From the NCBI RefSeq assembly GCF_019747315.1, contig NZ_JAIEQY010000402.1:1-39986 (forward strand): DNA of 39,986 bases, in the 5' to 3' direction. This document shows positions 8,499-16,873 of this stretch, one piece after another; the first letter of the stretch is position 1; the number at the start of each line of letters is the position of its first letter. The notes under the pieces were generated by a model, which saw nothing but the letters and a program-made list of their open reading frames with translations, was not told the DNA's origin and did no database searches. The translations under genes were made by a program, and so were the position numbers. The DNA is from Roseococcus sp. GTDB taxonomy: Bacteria; Pseudomonadota; Alphaproteobacteria; Acetobacterales; Acetobacteraceae.

Positions 8499-8509
8499 GA
8501 GACACCGCC

Positions 8510-9262
8510 ATGGACGGCATCACCCCGCAATACCGTGTGAACGAGCTGACGCCCGATCCGCGTGTCAGCTTCGACCCGAAGGTCAGCGGCGACTACGTGA
8601 AATACGCGCATCGCCTGGCCGCGCGGGGGCTCGTGAACAGCAGCGTGGGTGGCATGGTGATCCGCGTGCCGCATGAGGATTACGAGCAGGGCATCTGCTA
8701 CGCGAAGCCGCAAGGTGTCAGCCTGGAGGAGGTGGAGGTCGAGGACCTCGTCATCACCGATATCCCGTATGGCCGCATCCTGGCGGGCGAGCGCGCCACC
8801 ACCGTCGGCCACCAGATGAATCGCGAAATCCTGCGCCTGCGCCCCGATGTGAATTGCGTGATCCATCTGCATCACGACGAGACCATCGCCTTCCTGGCAG
8901 CGGGGTATGAGGAGTTCCGCTCCTTCAGCCTGACCTACGGTTTCCTGATGCAGAAGCCCGCGCATTACCTGCCGGCCAGCATCAACGTCGAGGAGGATGT
9001 GGCGCCGATCAAGACCTTCATCCAGGACACCAACTGCATCATCATGCGCCGCCACGGCTTCACCGTGCTGGGCCGCACGCTGTCGGAGGCCTATCACCGC
9101 ACCTGCGTGCTGGTGAGCGAGGTGAAGCGCAACATCATCGTCGAGACGCTGTGTTCGCTGAACGGCAAGACGCCGGAATACATCTCGGATGAGGATCTGG
9201 CGAAGATGGGCAGCCATGGCGACAAGGTGATGTACCCCGAGCTCATCAAGCGTCAGGGCTGA
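8510..9262 (+). CDS. Class II aldolase/adducin domain protein (250 aa)
   Basis: Member of the zinc-dependent class II aldolase/adducin family (L-fuculose-1-phosphate aldolase fold). The metal-binding pair lies in VIHLHHDE (His119 and His121), with a third likely ligand at His182 in MRRHGFTVLG. SSVGGMVIRVP and CYAKPQGVSLEEV correspond to the early substrate-binding strands. GGAGACACC lies just before the ATG. Members act as aldolases, epimerases or decarboxylases, so the reaction is open. It sits between a Bug receptor and hyuA/hyuB-like genes. Confidence 0.88.
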   Translation: MDGITPQYRVNELTPDPRVSFDPKVSGDYVKYAHRLAARGLVNSSVGGMVIRVPHEDYEQGICYAKPQGVSLEEVEVEDLVITDIPYGRILAGERATTVGHQMNREILRLRPDVNCVIHLHHDETIAFLAAGYEEFRSFSLTYGFLMQKPAHYLPASINVEEDVAPIKTFIQDTNCIIMRRHGFTVLGRTLSEAYHRTCVLVSEVKRNIIVETLCSLNGKTPEYISDEDLAKMGSHGDKVMYPELIKRQG

Positions 9263-9267
9263 GGGGC

Positions 9268-11310
9268 GTGGGTTCCCGCGTCGGCGTTGATATCGGCGGG
9301 ACCTTCATCGATTTCTGCGTCTGGGACGAGGCAACGCAGGAGATCACCAGCCTCAAGGTGCTGACCACGCCCGAGACGCCCGGCGCCGAATTGCTGCGCG
9401 GCCTGGACCTGCTGGAGGAGCGGCATGGGGTGCGGCCGGCGGAGATCACGCGCTTCGTGCATGGCACCACGGTCGGCATCAACACCGTCATCCAGCGCAA
9501 GGGTGCCAGGCTGGGGCTGATCACCACCGAGCGCTTCGAGGATGTGGTGGAACTCGCCCGGCTTCGCATGCCGGAGGCCTATTCGCTGTTCTCCCGCCGC
9601 GGCGCGCCGCTGGTTTCGCGCGATTGCGTCTTCGGTGTGCGGGAGCGCGTGCTCTCCGATGGCAGCGTGGAACAGGCGCTGGACGAGGCATCGGTGCTGG
9701 CGGCCATTGCCAAGCTGCGCGCCAAGGGGGTCGAGGGCGTGGTGGTGGCCCTCCTCAACGCCTATCGCAACCCTGGTCACGAGGCCGCCGTGGTGGCGCT
9801 GGTGGAGCGCCACGCGCCGGAGCTTTTCGTCTTTCGCTCCAGCGAAGTCTGGCCCGTGATCCGCGAGTATGAGCGGACGACGACGGCGCTGATCAACGGC
9901 TATGTCCACCCCAAGATCCGCGACTATCTGGACCGCCTGATCGGTGGCCTGGCCGAGCGCGGCGTGACCGCGCAGCCGCTGGTCACGAAATCCAATGGCG
10001 GGATCATGGCGGCCGAACTCGGCAAGCGCGCCTGTGTGGGCATGGTGCTTTCCGGCACGGCCTCGGGCGTCATGGGCGCCGCCTTCGTGGCGCGCGAGGC
10101 GGGGGTGATGAACGCCATCACGCTGGATATCGGCGGCACCAGCGCGGATGTGGCGCTGATCATCGGCGGCCAGCCGCAATTTGGGCTGGGCGAGAAGATC
10201 GGTGATCTGCCGCTCTACATTCCCTCCGTCGCCGTCTCCTCCATTGGCGATGGTGGGGGCTCCATCGCCCGGGTGGATGGGTTTGGCGTGCTGAAGGTGG
10301 GGCCTGAGAGTGCCGGCTCCTCGCCCGGGCCGGCCTGCTACGGGCGGGGTGGCACGCACGCCACCATCACGGATGCCTTCGCCGTCTGCGGCTTTCTCGG
10401 CCAGCATGACCTGGCCTATGGCGCCTTCCGCCCGGATGTGGCGCTGGCGCGTGCGGTGATTGGTGAACTCGCGGCGCGCATGGGCCTGGGCGTCGAGCAG
10501 ACGGCGGAGGCGATCATCCGCATCGCCATCTCCGGCATGTTCGCCGAGGTGAACAAGATGGTCGCGCGCTATGGCATTGATCCCCGCGATTTCGCGCTGC
10601 TGACCTTCGGCGGCGCGGGGCCGATGCTGGGCTGCTTCCTCGCGCGCGAACTGGGCATGCGGCGCGTCCTGATCCCCGCGCGGCCGGGCGTGGTCAGCGC
10701 GCTGGGTGGCCTCGTCGCCGATGTGAAGAACGACTTCATCCGCACCCTCTTCATCACCGCCGAGCCCGGCGATGCGGCGGCGCTGCGCGCGGCGGGGCAG
10801 GGGCTTTCCGTCCAGGCCCTTCACTGGCTGCGGGAGGAGCAGGGCTTCACGGATGAGGCCGCGCCCGCCTGGTTCGCGGATATGCGCTATCGCGGGCAGT
10901 CCTATGAGATTGAGGTGCCGCTGGATCCCGCCTGGATCGAGGCCGCCGCCATGGCGGATATCGCCGAGGCGTTCCACCGCGCGCATGAGGGCATCTATGA
11001 TTTCTGCGACCGCGCGGCGCCGGCGCAGATCGTGAATTTGCGCCTGGTCATGTCCGGCCCTTCGCCCAAGCCCGTGCTGCGCCGCCTGCCGGGGGCCGCG
11101 CCCGGAGCGCCGCCCGTGGCGCGGCATTTGCGCTGCTTTTTCGATGGCGGCTGGCACGAGGTGCCGTTGTACCAGCGTGAGGCGCTGGGCTTCGGCCATC
11201 GCCTCGCCGGCCCTTGCGTGGTGGCGCAGGAGGACACGACCAGCTGCATCCCGCCCGGCTTCGCGGCCGAGGTGGACGCACAGGGCAACATCATCCTGGA
11301 GGCCGTGTGA
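9268..11310 (+). CDS. Hydantoinase/oxoprolinase family protein, HyuA-type ATPase subunit (680 aa)
   Basis: ATP-binding subunit of the hydantoinase A/acetone carboxylase/5-oxoprolinase family. The N-terminal GVDIGGTFIDF (Asp8 to Thr12) and the second LDIGGTSAD (287-294) are the two phosphate-binding loops of the actin-like fold. FVHGTTVGINTVIQRKGA, LLTFGGAGPML and the late ADMRYRGQSYEIEVP are family hallmarks. The start is GTG at 9268, 5 bases after the aldolase stop; no nearer ATG begins the domain. The stop overlaps the next gene's start by one base. Substrate (hydantoin, oxoproline or other) cannot be told. Confidence 0.93.
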   Translation: MGSRVGVDIGGTFIDFCVWDEATQEITSLKVLTTPETPGAELLRGLDLLEERHGVRPAEITRFVHGTTVGINTVIQRKGARLGLITTERFEDVVELARLRMPEAYSLFSRRGAPLVSRDCVFGVRERVLSDGSVEQALDEASVLAAIAKLRAKGVEGVVVALLNAYRNPGHEAAVVALVERHAPELFVFRSSEVWPVIREYERTTTALINGYVHPKIRDYLDRLIGGLAERGVTAQPLVTKSNGGIMAAELGKRACVGMVLSGTASGVMGAAFVAREAGVMNAITLDIGGTSADVALIIGGQPQFGLGEKIGDLPLYIPSVAVSSIGDGGGSIARVDGFGVLKVGPESAGSSPGPACYGRGGTHATITDAFAVCGFLGQHDLAYGAFRPDVALARAVIGELAARMGLGVEQTAEAIIRIAISGMFAEVNKMVARYGIDPRDFALLTFGGAGPMLGCFLARELGMRRVLIPARPGVVSALGGLVADVKNDFIRTLFITAEPGDAAALRAAGQGLSVQALHWLREEQGFTDEAAPAWFADMRYRGQSYEIEVPLDPAWIEAAAMADIAEAFHRAHEGIYDFCDRAAPAQIVNLRLVMSGPSPKPVLRRLPGAAPGAPPVARHLRCFFDGGWHEVPLYQREALGFGHRLAGPCVVAQEDTTSCIPPGFAAEVDAQGNIILEAV

Positions 11311-13280
11311 TGGACAAGGTCACGCTGGAGATCCTCGCCAACCACACCCGCGCCGCGGCCGAGAACATGGCCTATACCCTCTACCGCACCGCGCATTCGA
11401 CCTTCGTCAAGGAGACGGAGGATTTCACCATCCAGATCCTCGACCGTGCCGGCCGCACCGTGGCCGTGCCGCTCGATCTCGGCGCCACCTGGTATCCGGG
11501 CCTGGATTACGGCGCGGCGATTGCGATGGTCGAGGATTACCGGCCGGGCGATGTCGCCTTCACCAATGATCCCTATTCCGGCTTTCTCTCCACCCATGCG
11601 CCCGACCTGCACATGTGGAAGCCCATCTTCCATGAGGGCGAGCTGCTTTGCTGGGTGTCCGGCCATATCCACAACACCGACATGGGCGGCGCCGTGCCGG
11701 CCAGCCTCTCGCGCGCGCTGACGGAAATCCATCAGGAGGGCATCCGCTTCCGGCCGTCGAAGATCTACCGCGAGGGCGTGCTGAACACGGAATTGGTGGA
11801 CGTCATGCTCACCAATGTCCGCAAGCCCGAGCAGAATCTCGGCGACCTCAAGGCCTTTGTCGGCGCGCTGAACACCGGCGAGCGCAAGGTGCGTGAGATG
11901 ATCGCCAAATTCGGCGCGGACACCCTGCGCGAAGGCTTCGGCGCGCTGCTCGACTACGCCGAGCACCAGGCGCGCGACATCCTGAAATCCATCCCCGATG
12001 GCGAGTATTTCTTCGCCGATTTCGCGGATGAGGATGGGCCGGAAGGCTATCCCGCGCGCCTGGCCGTCACGCTGAAGATCCAGGGCGATGCCGCCATCCT
12101 GGATTTCACTGGCACGGACCCGCAGCTCACCTCCTCGCTGAACGTGCCCACGGGCGGCAATCCGCGGCACACGCTGATGCTCGTGGGGGTGTATTATGTG
12201 CTCTACACGCTCAATCCGGGGCTGCTGCTGAACCAGGGGCTGACGCGGCCCTTCACCTGCATCCTCCCCGAAGGGACGATGGTGAACCCCAGCTTCCCGG
12301 CCGCCGTCGGCATGCGCAGCCTGAGTTGCGCGCGGCTGCGCAGCTTGGTCTTCGGCGTCTTTGGCCTCGCCATGCCCGAGCGCATGCCGGCCGCGCCCGC
12401 CGGTTCCAGCTCCATCGTCAACGTCATGACGCATGATGACCGCACGGGCGAGGCGATCATCGCCGCCGTGAATCCCGTGGTGGGCGGCGGCGGCGGCATG
12501 CCGCATGGCGATGGCACGGATGGCTCGGGCGCGGATGCCGCCTATCTGAAGAACACGCCGATCGAGATCACCGAGGCGGAGGTGCCCATCCGCTTCCGCT
12601 GCTATGGCCTCGCTTCCGGGACGGGCGGCCCGGGCCGCTGGCGCGGCGGCATGGCGACGCAGATGGAGTTCCAGGTCTTCACCCCCAACACGCGCATCAC
12701 CGCGCGCAACCGCGATCGCTGCCGCTTCCAGGCCTGGGGCATCCTGGGCGGCAAGGCGGGCCGCGCCTCGGAGATGATGGTCAATCCGGGCCAGCCGCAT
12801 CAGCGCCTGCTGAACAACATCGACACCTTCGCCGCCGGCCCGGGCGACATCATCCGCATCACCTCACCCGGCGGCGGCGGCCGGGGCGACCCGCTGGACC
12901 GCGAGCCCGAGCGCGTGCTGCGCGATGTGGTCTGCGCCTATATCACCGAGGAAGCGGCCGAACGCGACTATGCCGTGGTGATCCACGAAGGCGCCCTGGA
13001 CGAAGCCGCCACCGAGGCCCTGCGCGCCACCCGCCGCAGCAACACGCCCCACCCGCATTTCCACTTCGGCGCCGAGCGCGAGGGCTTCGAGCGCGTCTGG
13101 ACGCCCGCGGCCTATGACGCGATGACGGAGATCCTGGCCCGCCTGCCCATCCACTGGCGCTACTTCGCCAAGCGAAAGCTGATGGAGGCGATCACGCAGG
13201 AGGGCAGCGGCGCGGCGGAAATCAACGCCGCCTGGGCCGCCATCCGCGCGGGGCTGCCACAGCTCAGCCGTCAGATGTAG
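11310..13280 (+). CDS. Hydantoinase B/oxoprolinase family protein, HyuB-type subunit (656 aa)
   Basis: Partner subunit of the preceding HyuA-type protein. It starts DKVTLEILANHTRAAAENM, and contains DFTGTDPQ, the GGGGGMPHGDG stretch, NTPIEITEAEVP, and ASGTGGPGRWRGG, which is the family's SGGPGRxRGG signature. The ATG overlaps the hyuA stop (TGATG), showing translational coupling and equal production of the two subunits. Its 3' end overlaps the convergent enolase-superfamily gene by 10 bases. Confidence 0.93.
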   Translation: MDKVTLEILANHTRAAAENMAYTLYRTAHSTFVKETEDFTIQILDRAGRTVAVPLDLGATWYPGLDYGAAIAMVEDYRPGDVAFTNDPYSGFLSTHAPDLHMWKPIFHEGELLCWVSGHIHNTDMGGAVPASLSRALTEIHQEGIRFRPSKIYREGVLNTELVDVMLTNVRKPEQNLGDLKAFVGALNTGERKVREMIAKFGADTLREGFGALLDYAEHQARDILKSIPDGEYFFADFADEDGPEGYPARLAVTLKIQGDAAILDFTGTDPQLTSSLNVPTGGNPRHTLMLVGVYYVLYTLNPGLLLNQGLTRPFTCILPEGTMVNPSFPAAVGMRSLSCARLRSLVFGVFGLAMPERMPAAPAGSSSIVNVMTHDDRTGEAIIAAVNPVVGGGGGMPHGDGTDGSGADAAYLKNTPIEITEAEVPIRFRCYGLASGTGGPGRWRGGMATQMEFQVFTPNTRITARNRDRCRFQAWGILGGKAGRASEMMVNPGQPHQRLLNNIDTFAAGPGDIIRITSPGGGGRGDPLDREPERVLRDVVCAYITEEAAERDYAVVIHEGALDEAATEALRATRRSNTPHPHFHFGAEREGFERVWTPAAYDAMTEILARLPIHWRYFAKRKLMEAITQEGSGAAEINAAWAAIRAGLPQLSRQM

Positions 13281-14407
13281 CCAGGCCCCTCGATGGCGGG
13301 GTGCTTGATGAGGAACTCCTCATTCACCTCCACGCCAATGCCTGGCGCCTCGTTCGGCCGCACCGTGCCATCGGGATGGATGCGCCAGGGCAGGCTGCAC
13401 AACTCGTCGCGGAACTTGTTGGCGCGGCTGATGTCGGCCTCGAAATAGCCCGGGTTATCAATCGCGCAGAGCAGGTGGATCGAGGCCGCCTGATTGATTC
13501 CGGTCATCGAGGAATGCGGGTGGAAGGGGATCTTGAAGGCGCTGCCCATGGCGGCGATGCGCAGGCATTCGGTGACGCCGCCCGCCTTGGACAGATCGCC
13601 CTGCCAGATGCGGATCACCCCATCCTCCAGCACGCGGGAGAATTCATAGCGGGTGAAGTGGTTCTCGCCCGCGGCCAGCGGCGTGCGGCCATAGCCCGCG
13701 GCCTGCTTGTAGCTGGCGTGGTCATGCGCCGGGAAAGGCTCCTCCAGCCAGCCGATGTTCAGCTCATCCATCACGGGCATGACGCGGCGCACATCCTCGA
13801 TGGTATAGCCGATATTGGCGTCGGTCAGGATGTCCACATCGTCGCCGAAGGCGTTGCGGACGGCCTGCATGCGCTCGATATCGGCGCGGGGATTGTCGCC
13901 CACGCGCAGCTTCAGCGCCTTGTAGCCGGCCTCCATGTGGGGGGCGGCCTCGTCGATCAGTTGCGCCGGCGGCTGGTAGCCCAGCGCCACGCCGCCGGCA
14001 TAGGCGGGGATCGGCTTGGAACGGCCGCCCAGCAGCTTGTAGAGCGGCCAGCCGCAGGCCTTCCCGCGAATATCCCACAGCGCCATGTCGATGCCGCTCA
14101 TGGCGAGCGAGGTGCCCGCCCCCATCCCGTGCGAGGCGAGCTGGTACTGGTAGATCCGCGCCCAGATGCCCACCACGTCGCTCGCATCCATGCCCATGAT
14201 GAGGGATTTCAGCGTGGTCTCGATCAGCCGCGCCACGGCGGTATGGGCGCGGCCGTGATGGGATTCGCCCCAGCCCACGATGCCGTCCTCGGTCGTCACC
14301 TTCACCATCACGGCGTCGCGCTTCACGGCCTGGCCGATGCCCAGGCGCGGGCCGCCCGGCGGCAGGGCGAAGCTGGTGGGATAGGCCTTGATGTCCACGA
14401 TCTTCAT
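13271..14407 (-). CDS. Mandelate racemase/muconate lactonizing enzyme family protein (378 aa)
   Basis: Enolase-superfamily enzyme, probably a sugar-acid or hydroxy-acid dehydratase or racemase. The metal ligands are clear: Asp196 in LTDANIGY, Glu222 in GWLEEPF and Glu248 in LAAGENHF. The acid/base groups fit the mandelate racemase subgroup: Lys166-Leu-Arg168 at the second strand, and a His298/Asp271 dyad. Both N-terminal capping and barrel domains are complete. It converges on hyuB, so it is a separate transcription unit; function in the same pathway is only suggested by location. Alternative: a racemase for an unrelated acid. Confidence 0.92.
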   Translation of the reverse strand: MKIVDIKAYPTSFALPPGGPRLGIGQAVKRDAVMVKVTTEDGIVGWGESHHGRAHTAVARLIETTLKSLIMGMDASDVVGIWARIYQYQLASHGMGAGTSLAMSGIDMALWDIRGKACGWPLYKLLGGRSKPIPAYAGGVALGYQPPAQLIDEAAPHMEAGYKALKLRVGDNPRADIERMQAVRNAFGDDVDILTDANIGYTIEDVRRVMPVMDELNIGWLEEPFPAHDHASYKQAAGYGRTPLAAGENHFTRYEFSRVLEDGVIRIWQGDLSKAGGVTECLRIAAMGSAFKIPFHPHSSMTGINQAASIHLLCAIDNPGYFEADISRANKFRDELCSLPWRIHPDGTVRPNEAPGIGVEVNEEFLIKHPAIEGPGYI

Positions 14408-14499
14408 GGGCGTTTTCCTCCGTGTTTGGCGGCAGGGTGCTGCCTTGCGCGGGGGCTGGCAAGCGGGCCAGTATCGCGGCGCAGCAAGAGGCGAGAATC

Positions 14500-14709
14500 A
14501 TGGCCGAACCGAAGCTTGTGCTTCCCACGATGGACGCGATCACGCGCTGGCAGGGTGTGGCTGTCCCCAACGCCGCAGCCCGCCATGGCCTGGCCGATTT
14601 CGAGGCGCTGATCGCCGATCTCGAGAAGCTGCGCGGCGAGATGCGCTTCGAGGAGGAGCCCGCGGGCTTCGAAGCCGCCCTGCGCGATTGCCGGGATCCC
14701 GAAGCGTGA
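14500..14709 (+). CDS. Small GatC/AtzG-like protein, probable amidase partner (69 aa)
   Basis: Short acidic protein, AEPKLVLPTM at the start and EEEPAGFEAALRDC near the end, with a central helix ADFEALIADLEKLRGEM. Its stop overlaps the GTG start of the amidase by 4 bases (GTGA). Small proteins of this size and layout upstream of amidase-signature enzymes are found in the GatC and AtzG (DUF4089) families, where they form a complex with the amidase; the G-x-x-VP start and the late Glu/Pro stretch recall AtzG. Assignment rests mainly on size, helix pattern and coupling; sequence similarity is weak by eye. Confidence 0.6.
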   Translation: MAEPKLVLPTMDAITRWQGVAVPNAAARHGLADFEALIADLEKLRGEMRFEEEPAGFEAALRDCRDPEA

Positions 14710-16121
14710 GCCCCGACGCGCTCTCCGAACTCTCGATGACCGAGGCGGCCGACGCCTTCGCCCGCGGCGAGGTCACGGCGAAATCCCTGGTGGAGGCGAC
14801 GCTGCATCGCCTCGGCCAGCACGAGCCCAAGGTGAACAGCCTGATCCGGCTGGACCGTGACGAAGCTCTTCTTGCCGCCCATGCGGCCGACAAGGCGCGC
14901 GCGGCCGGTCGCCCGCTCGGCCCGCTGGCCGGCGTGCCGATGCTCCACAAGGACATGTATTACCGCCAGGGCAAGGTCAGCACCTGCGGCAGCCGCATCC
15001 GGCGCGACTTCGTGCCGCCCGTGACCGCCACTGTGCTGCATCGGCTGGATGCGGCGGGCGCGATCGATTGCGGCACGCTGAACATGGCCGAATTTGCGCA
15101 GAACCCCACGGGCCACAACGCGCATTTCGGCGATGTGATGAACCCTTGGAACCCCGCGCATTGCACCGGCGGCTCCTCCTCCGGCTCGGGCGCCGCCGTG
15201 GCCGCGCGCTTCGTGACGGCGGCGCTGGGCTCGGACACCGGCGGTTCGATCCGGCTGCCGGCGGCGATGTGCGGTGTCACGGGCCTCAAGCCCACCCAGA
15301 CGCGCGTGCCGCGCACGGGTGTGATGCCGCTCTCCTTCTCGGCCGACAATGTGGGGCCGCTCTGCCGCACGGCGCGGGATGCGGCGAGGTTCCTCAGCGT
15401 CATCGCGGGCCCTTGCGCGGGTGATCCGACCAGCGCGCGCGAGGCCGTGCCCGATTATGAGGCCGCGCTGACCGGCAATCTCCGCGGCATGCGCATGGCG
15501 GTGATCGAGCCCTGGTTCTTCGACGATATCGAGGCGCCGGTGGTGGCCGCCTTCGAGGCGGCGATCCGCACGCTGCAAGGCCTGGGCGTGCGGACCGAAA
15601 TGGTCAGCCCTGCCTCGATGCACGCCATCACGACCTATACGGGCCTGGTCTCGCGCGTGGAGGGAGCGACCATCCATGCGAACTGGATGCGCGAATGCCC
15701 TGGCGACTACGCGACTCATCTTTCGGCGCGGATTTATGGCGGCTATGCGATCCCTGGGACCGCCTATCTGGAGGCACTCTCGCGCCGCGGGGCGCTGCTG
15801 CGCCGCTTCTGCGCGGAAGCGCTGACGGGCTACGACGCGGTGCTGACGCCCGCGCTGCGCAGCCGCGTGCCGACGCGTGCCGAGACCGACATCGACACCG
15901 ACCCCGCGAACTGGGCGCGATTCATGGCACTTTCGGCCAATACGCGGCCCTTCAATTACCTGGGGCTGCCCACCATCAGCGTGCCGGCGGGCTTCGATGA
16001 TCGCGGGCTGCCGGTGGGGTTGCAGATCGCGACGCGGCCCTTTGGCGAGGCGCGGCTGCTGCGCATCGCCGATGCCTTCCAGCGCGAGACGGATTGGCAC
16101 AAGCGCAACCCGCTGCCGTGA
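14706..16121 (+). CDS. Amidase-signature family enzyme (471 aa)
   Basis: Amidase with the Ser-cisSer-Lys triad: Lys82 in PMLHKDMYYRQGK, the GGSSSGSG loop at 155-162, and nucleophile Ser181 in TGGSIRLPA. CGVTGLKPTQTRVPRTGV and the late PFNYLGLPTISVPAGF are typical of the GatA/AtzE branch. The GTG at 14706 overlaps the upstream small gene's stop by 4 bases and adds 10 residues before an internal ATG (14736); coupling favours GTG. Its own stop overlaps the next gene's GTG. It likely hydrolyses an amide or biuret-like bond, possibly in complex with the small protein. Substrate unknown. Confidence 0.9.
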   Translation: MSPDALSELSMTEAADAFARGEVTAKSLVEATLHRLGQHEPKVNSLIRLDRDEALLAAHAADKARAAGRPLGPLAGVPMLHKDMYYRQGKVSTCGSRIRRDFVPPVTATVLHRLDAAGAIDCGTLNMAEFAQNPTGHNAHFGDVMNPWNPAHCTGGSSSGSGAAVAARFVTAALGSDTGGSIRLPAAMCGVTGLKPTQTRVPRTGVMPLSFSADNVGPLCRTARDAARFLSVIAGPCAGDPTSAREAVPDYEAALTGNLRGMRMAVIEPWFFDDIEAPVVAAFEAAIRTLQGLGVRTEMVSPASMHAITTYTGLVSRVEGATIHANWMRECPGDYATHLSARIYGGYAIPGTAYLEALSRRGALLRRFCAEALTGYDAVLTPALRSRVPTRAETDIDTDPANWARFMALSANTRPFNYLGLPTISVPAGFDDRGLPVGLQIATRPFGEARLLRIADAFQRETDWHKRNPLP

Positions 16122-16828
16122 GCGTCCTTGGCATAGGGCTGATGTGCAAGCCGCCCATCCCGGGCGTCAGCAAGACGCGGCTGGCCGCCGTGCTGGGGGC
16201 GGGGCGCGCGGCGGCACTGGCCGGCGCCTTCCTGGCCGATAGCGCGGCGTTGGCCCGGCAACTCGCGACGCGCGAGCACGCGGCGCTGACTGGCTTCTAC
16301 ACGCCGGCCGATGCCGGCGCGGCGATGGCGGCGCTGCTGCCCGGCTGGGCGCTGGCGCCACAAGGCGAGGGCGATCTCGGCGCGCGGATGGGGCATGCGG
16401 TCGGGCATCTGTTTGCGGCTGGTGCGGGGCGGATGCTGCTGCTGGGCACCGATGCGCCCACATTGCCGCCCACGCTGCTGGAATTGCTGCTGGCGGCGCT
16501 GCGCGATGGCGCGGACGCCGCGCTGATCCCCGCGCTGGATGGCGGCTATTGCGCCATCGCCTTCGCGCGCCCACTGCCCGCGCTGCTCACGGACATGCCC
16601 TGGAGCACGCCCGCCCTGCTGGAGGCGACGCGCGCGCGCGCGGCCGCGGAAGCGCTGCGGCTGGATGTGCTGCAAGCCTGGCATGATGTGGATGAGGCCG
16701 CGGATCTGGACCTGCTGCGCCTCACGCTGGATGGCGCGGCGCCGACGGGCTGCTCCCCGTTGCCAAGCTTCCGGGCCAGTGGCACCCGCACAGTGCTCGG
16801 TTCATGTGCCGAAGGTGCAGGAAACTGA
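16118..16828 (+). CDS. TIGR04282-type (DUF2064) glycosyltransferase-like protein (236 aa)
   Basis: GT-A-fold protein of the family called arsenosugar biosynthesis or rSAM/selenodomain-associated transferase 1. Motifs in order are MCKPPIPGVSKTRLA at residue 9, LLGTDAPTLPP, IPALDGGYCAIAF, DMPWSTPALLEATR and WHDVDEAADLDLL, all characteristic. The GTG at 16118 overlaps the amidase stop (GTGA), making it the third gene of a fully coupled trio. The catalytic role in this family is not settled; a nucleotidyl or sugar transferase is most likely. The tail beyond about residue 215 is unconserved. Confidence 0.87.
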   Translation: MSVLGIGLMCKPPIPGVSKTRLAAVLGAGRAAALAGAFLADSAALARQLATREHAALTGFYTPADAGAAMAALLPGWALAPQGEGDLGARMGHAVGHLFAAGAGRMLLLGTDAPTLPPTLLELLLAALRDGADAALIPALDGGYCAIAFARPLPALLTDMPWSTPALLEATRARAAAEALRLDVLQAWHDVDEAADLDLLRLTLDGAAPTGCSPLPSFRASGTRTVLGSCAEGAGN

Positions 16829-16847
16829 GTTTCATGCCGGGGTGTTT

Positions 16848-16863
16848 GAGGGGCTGGCCCCTC
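16848..16863. terminator. Palindromic hairpin between convergent genes, probable bidirectional terminator
   Basis: GAGGGGC (16848-16854), a two-base loop, and GCCCCTC (16857-16863) form a perfect 7-bp stem between the stop of the upstream gene and that of the convergent amidase gene. No long T run follows on either strand, so termination efficiency is uncertain. Confidence 0.45.
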
Positions 16864-16873
16864 GATCTTCCTC

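Noticed and set aside
9253-11199. A 648-codon minus-strand frame across the HyuA gene
   Set aside because: Shadow of the HyuA-type coding frame with no domain or ribosome-binding site.
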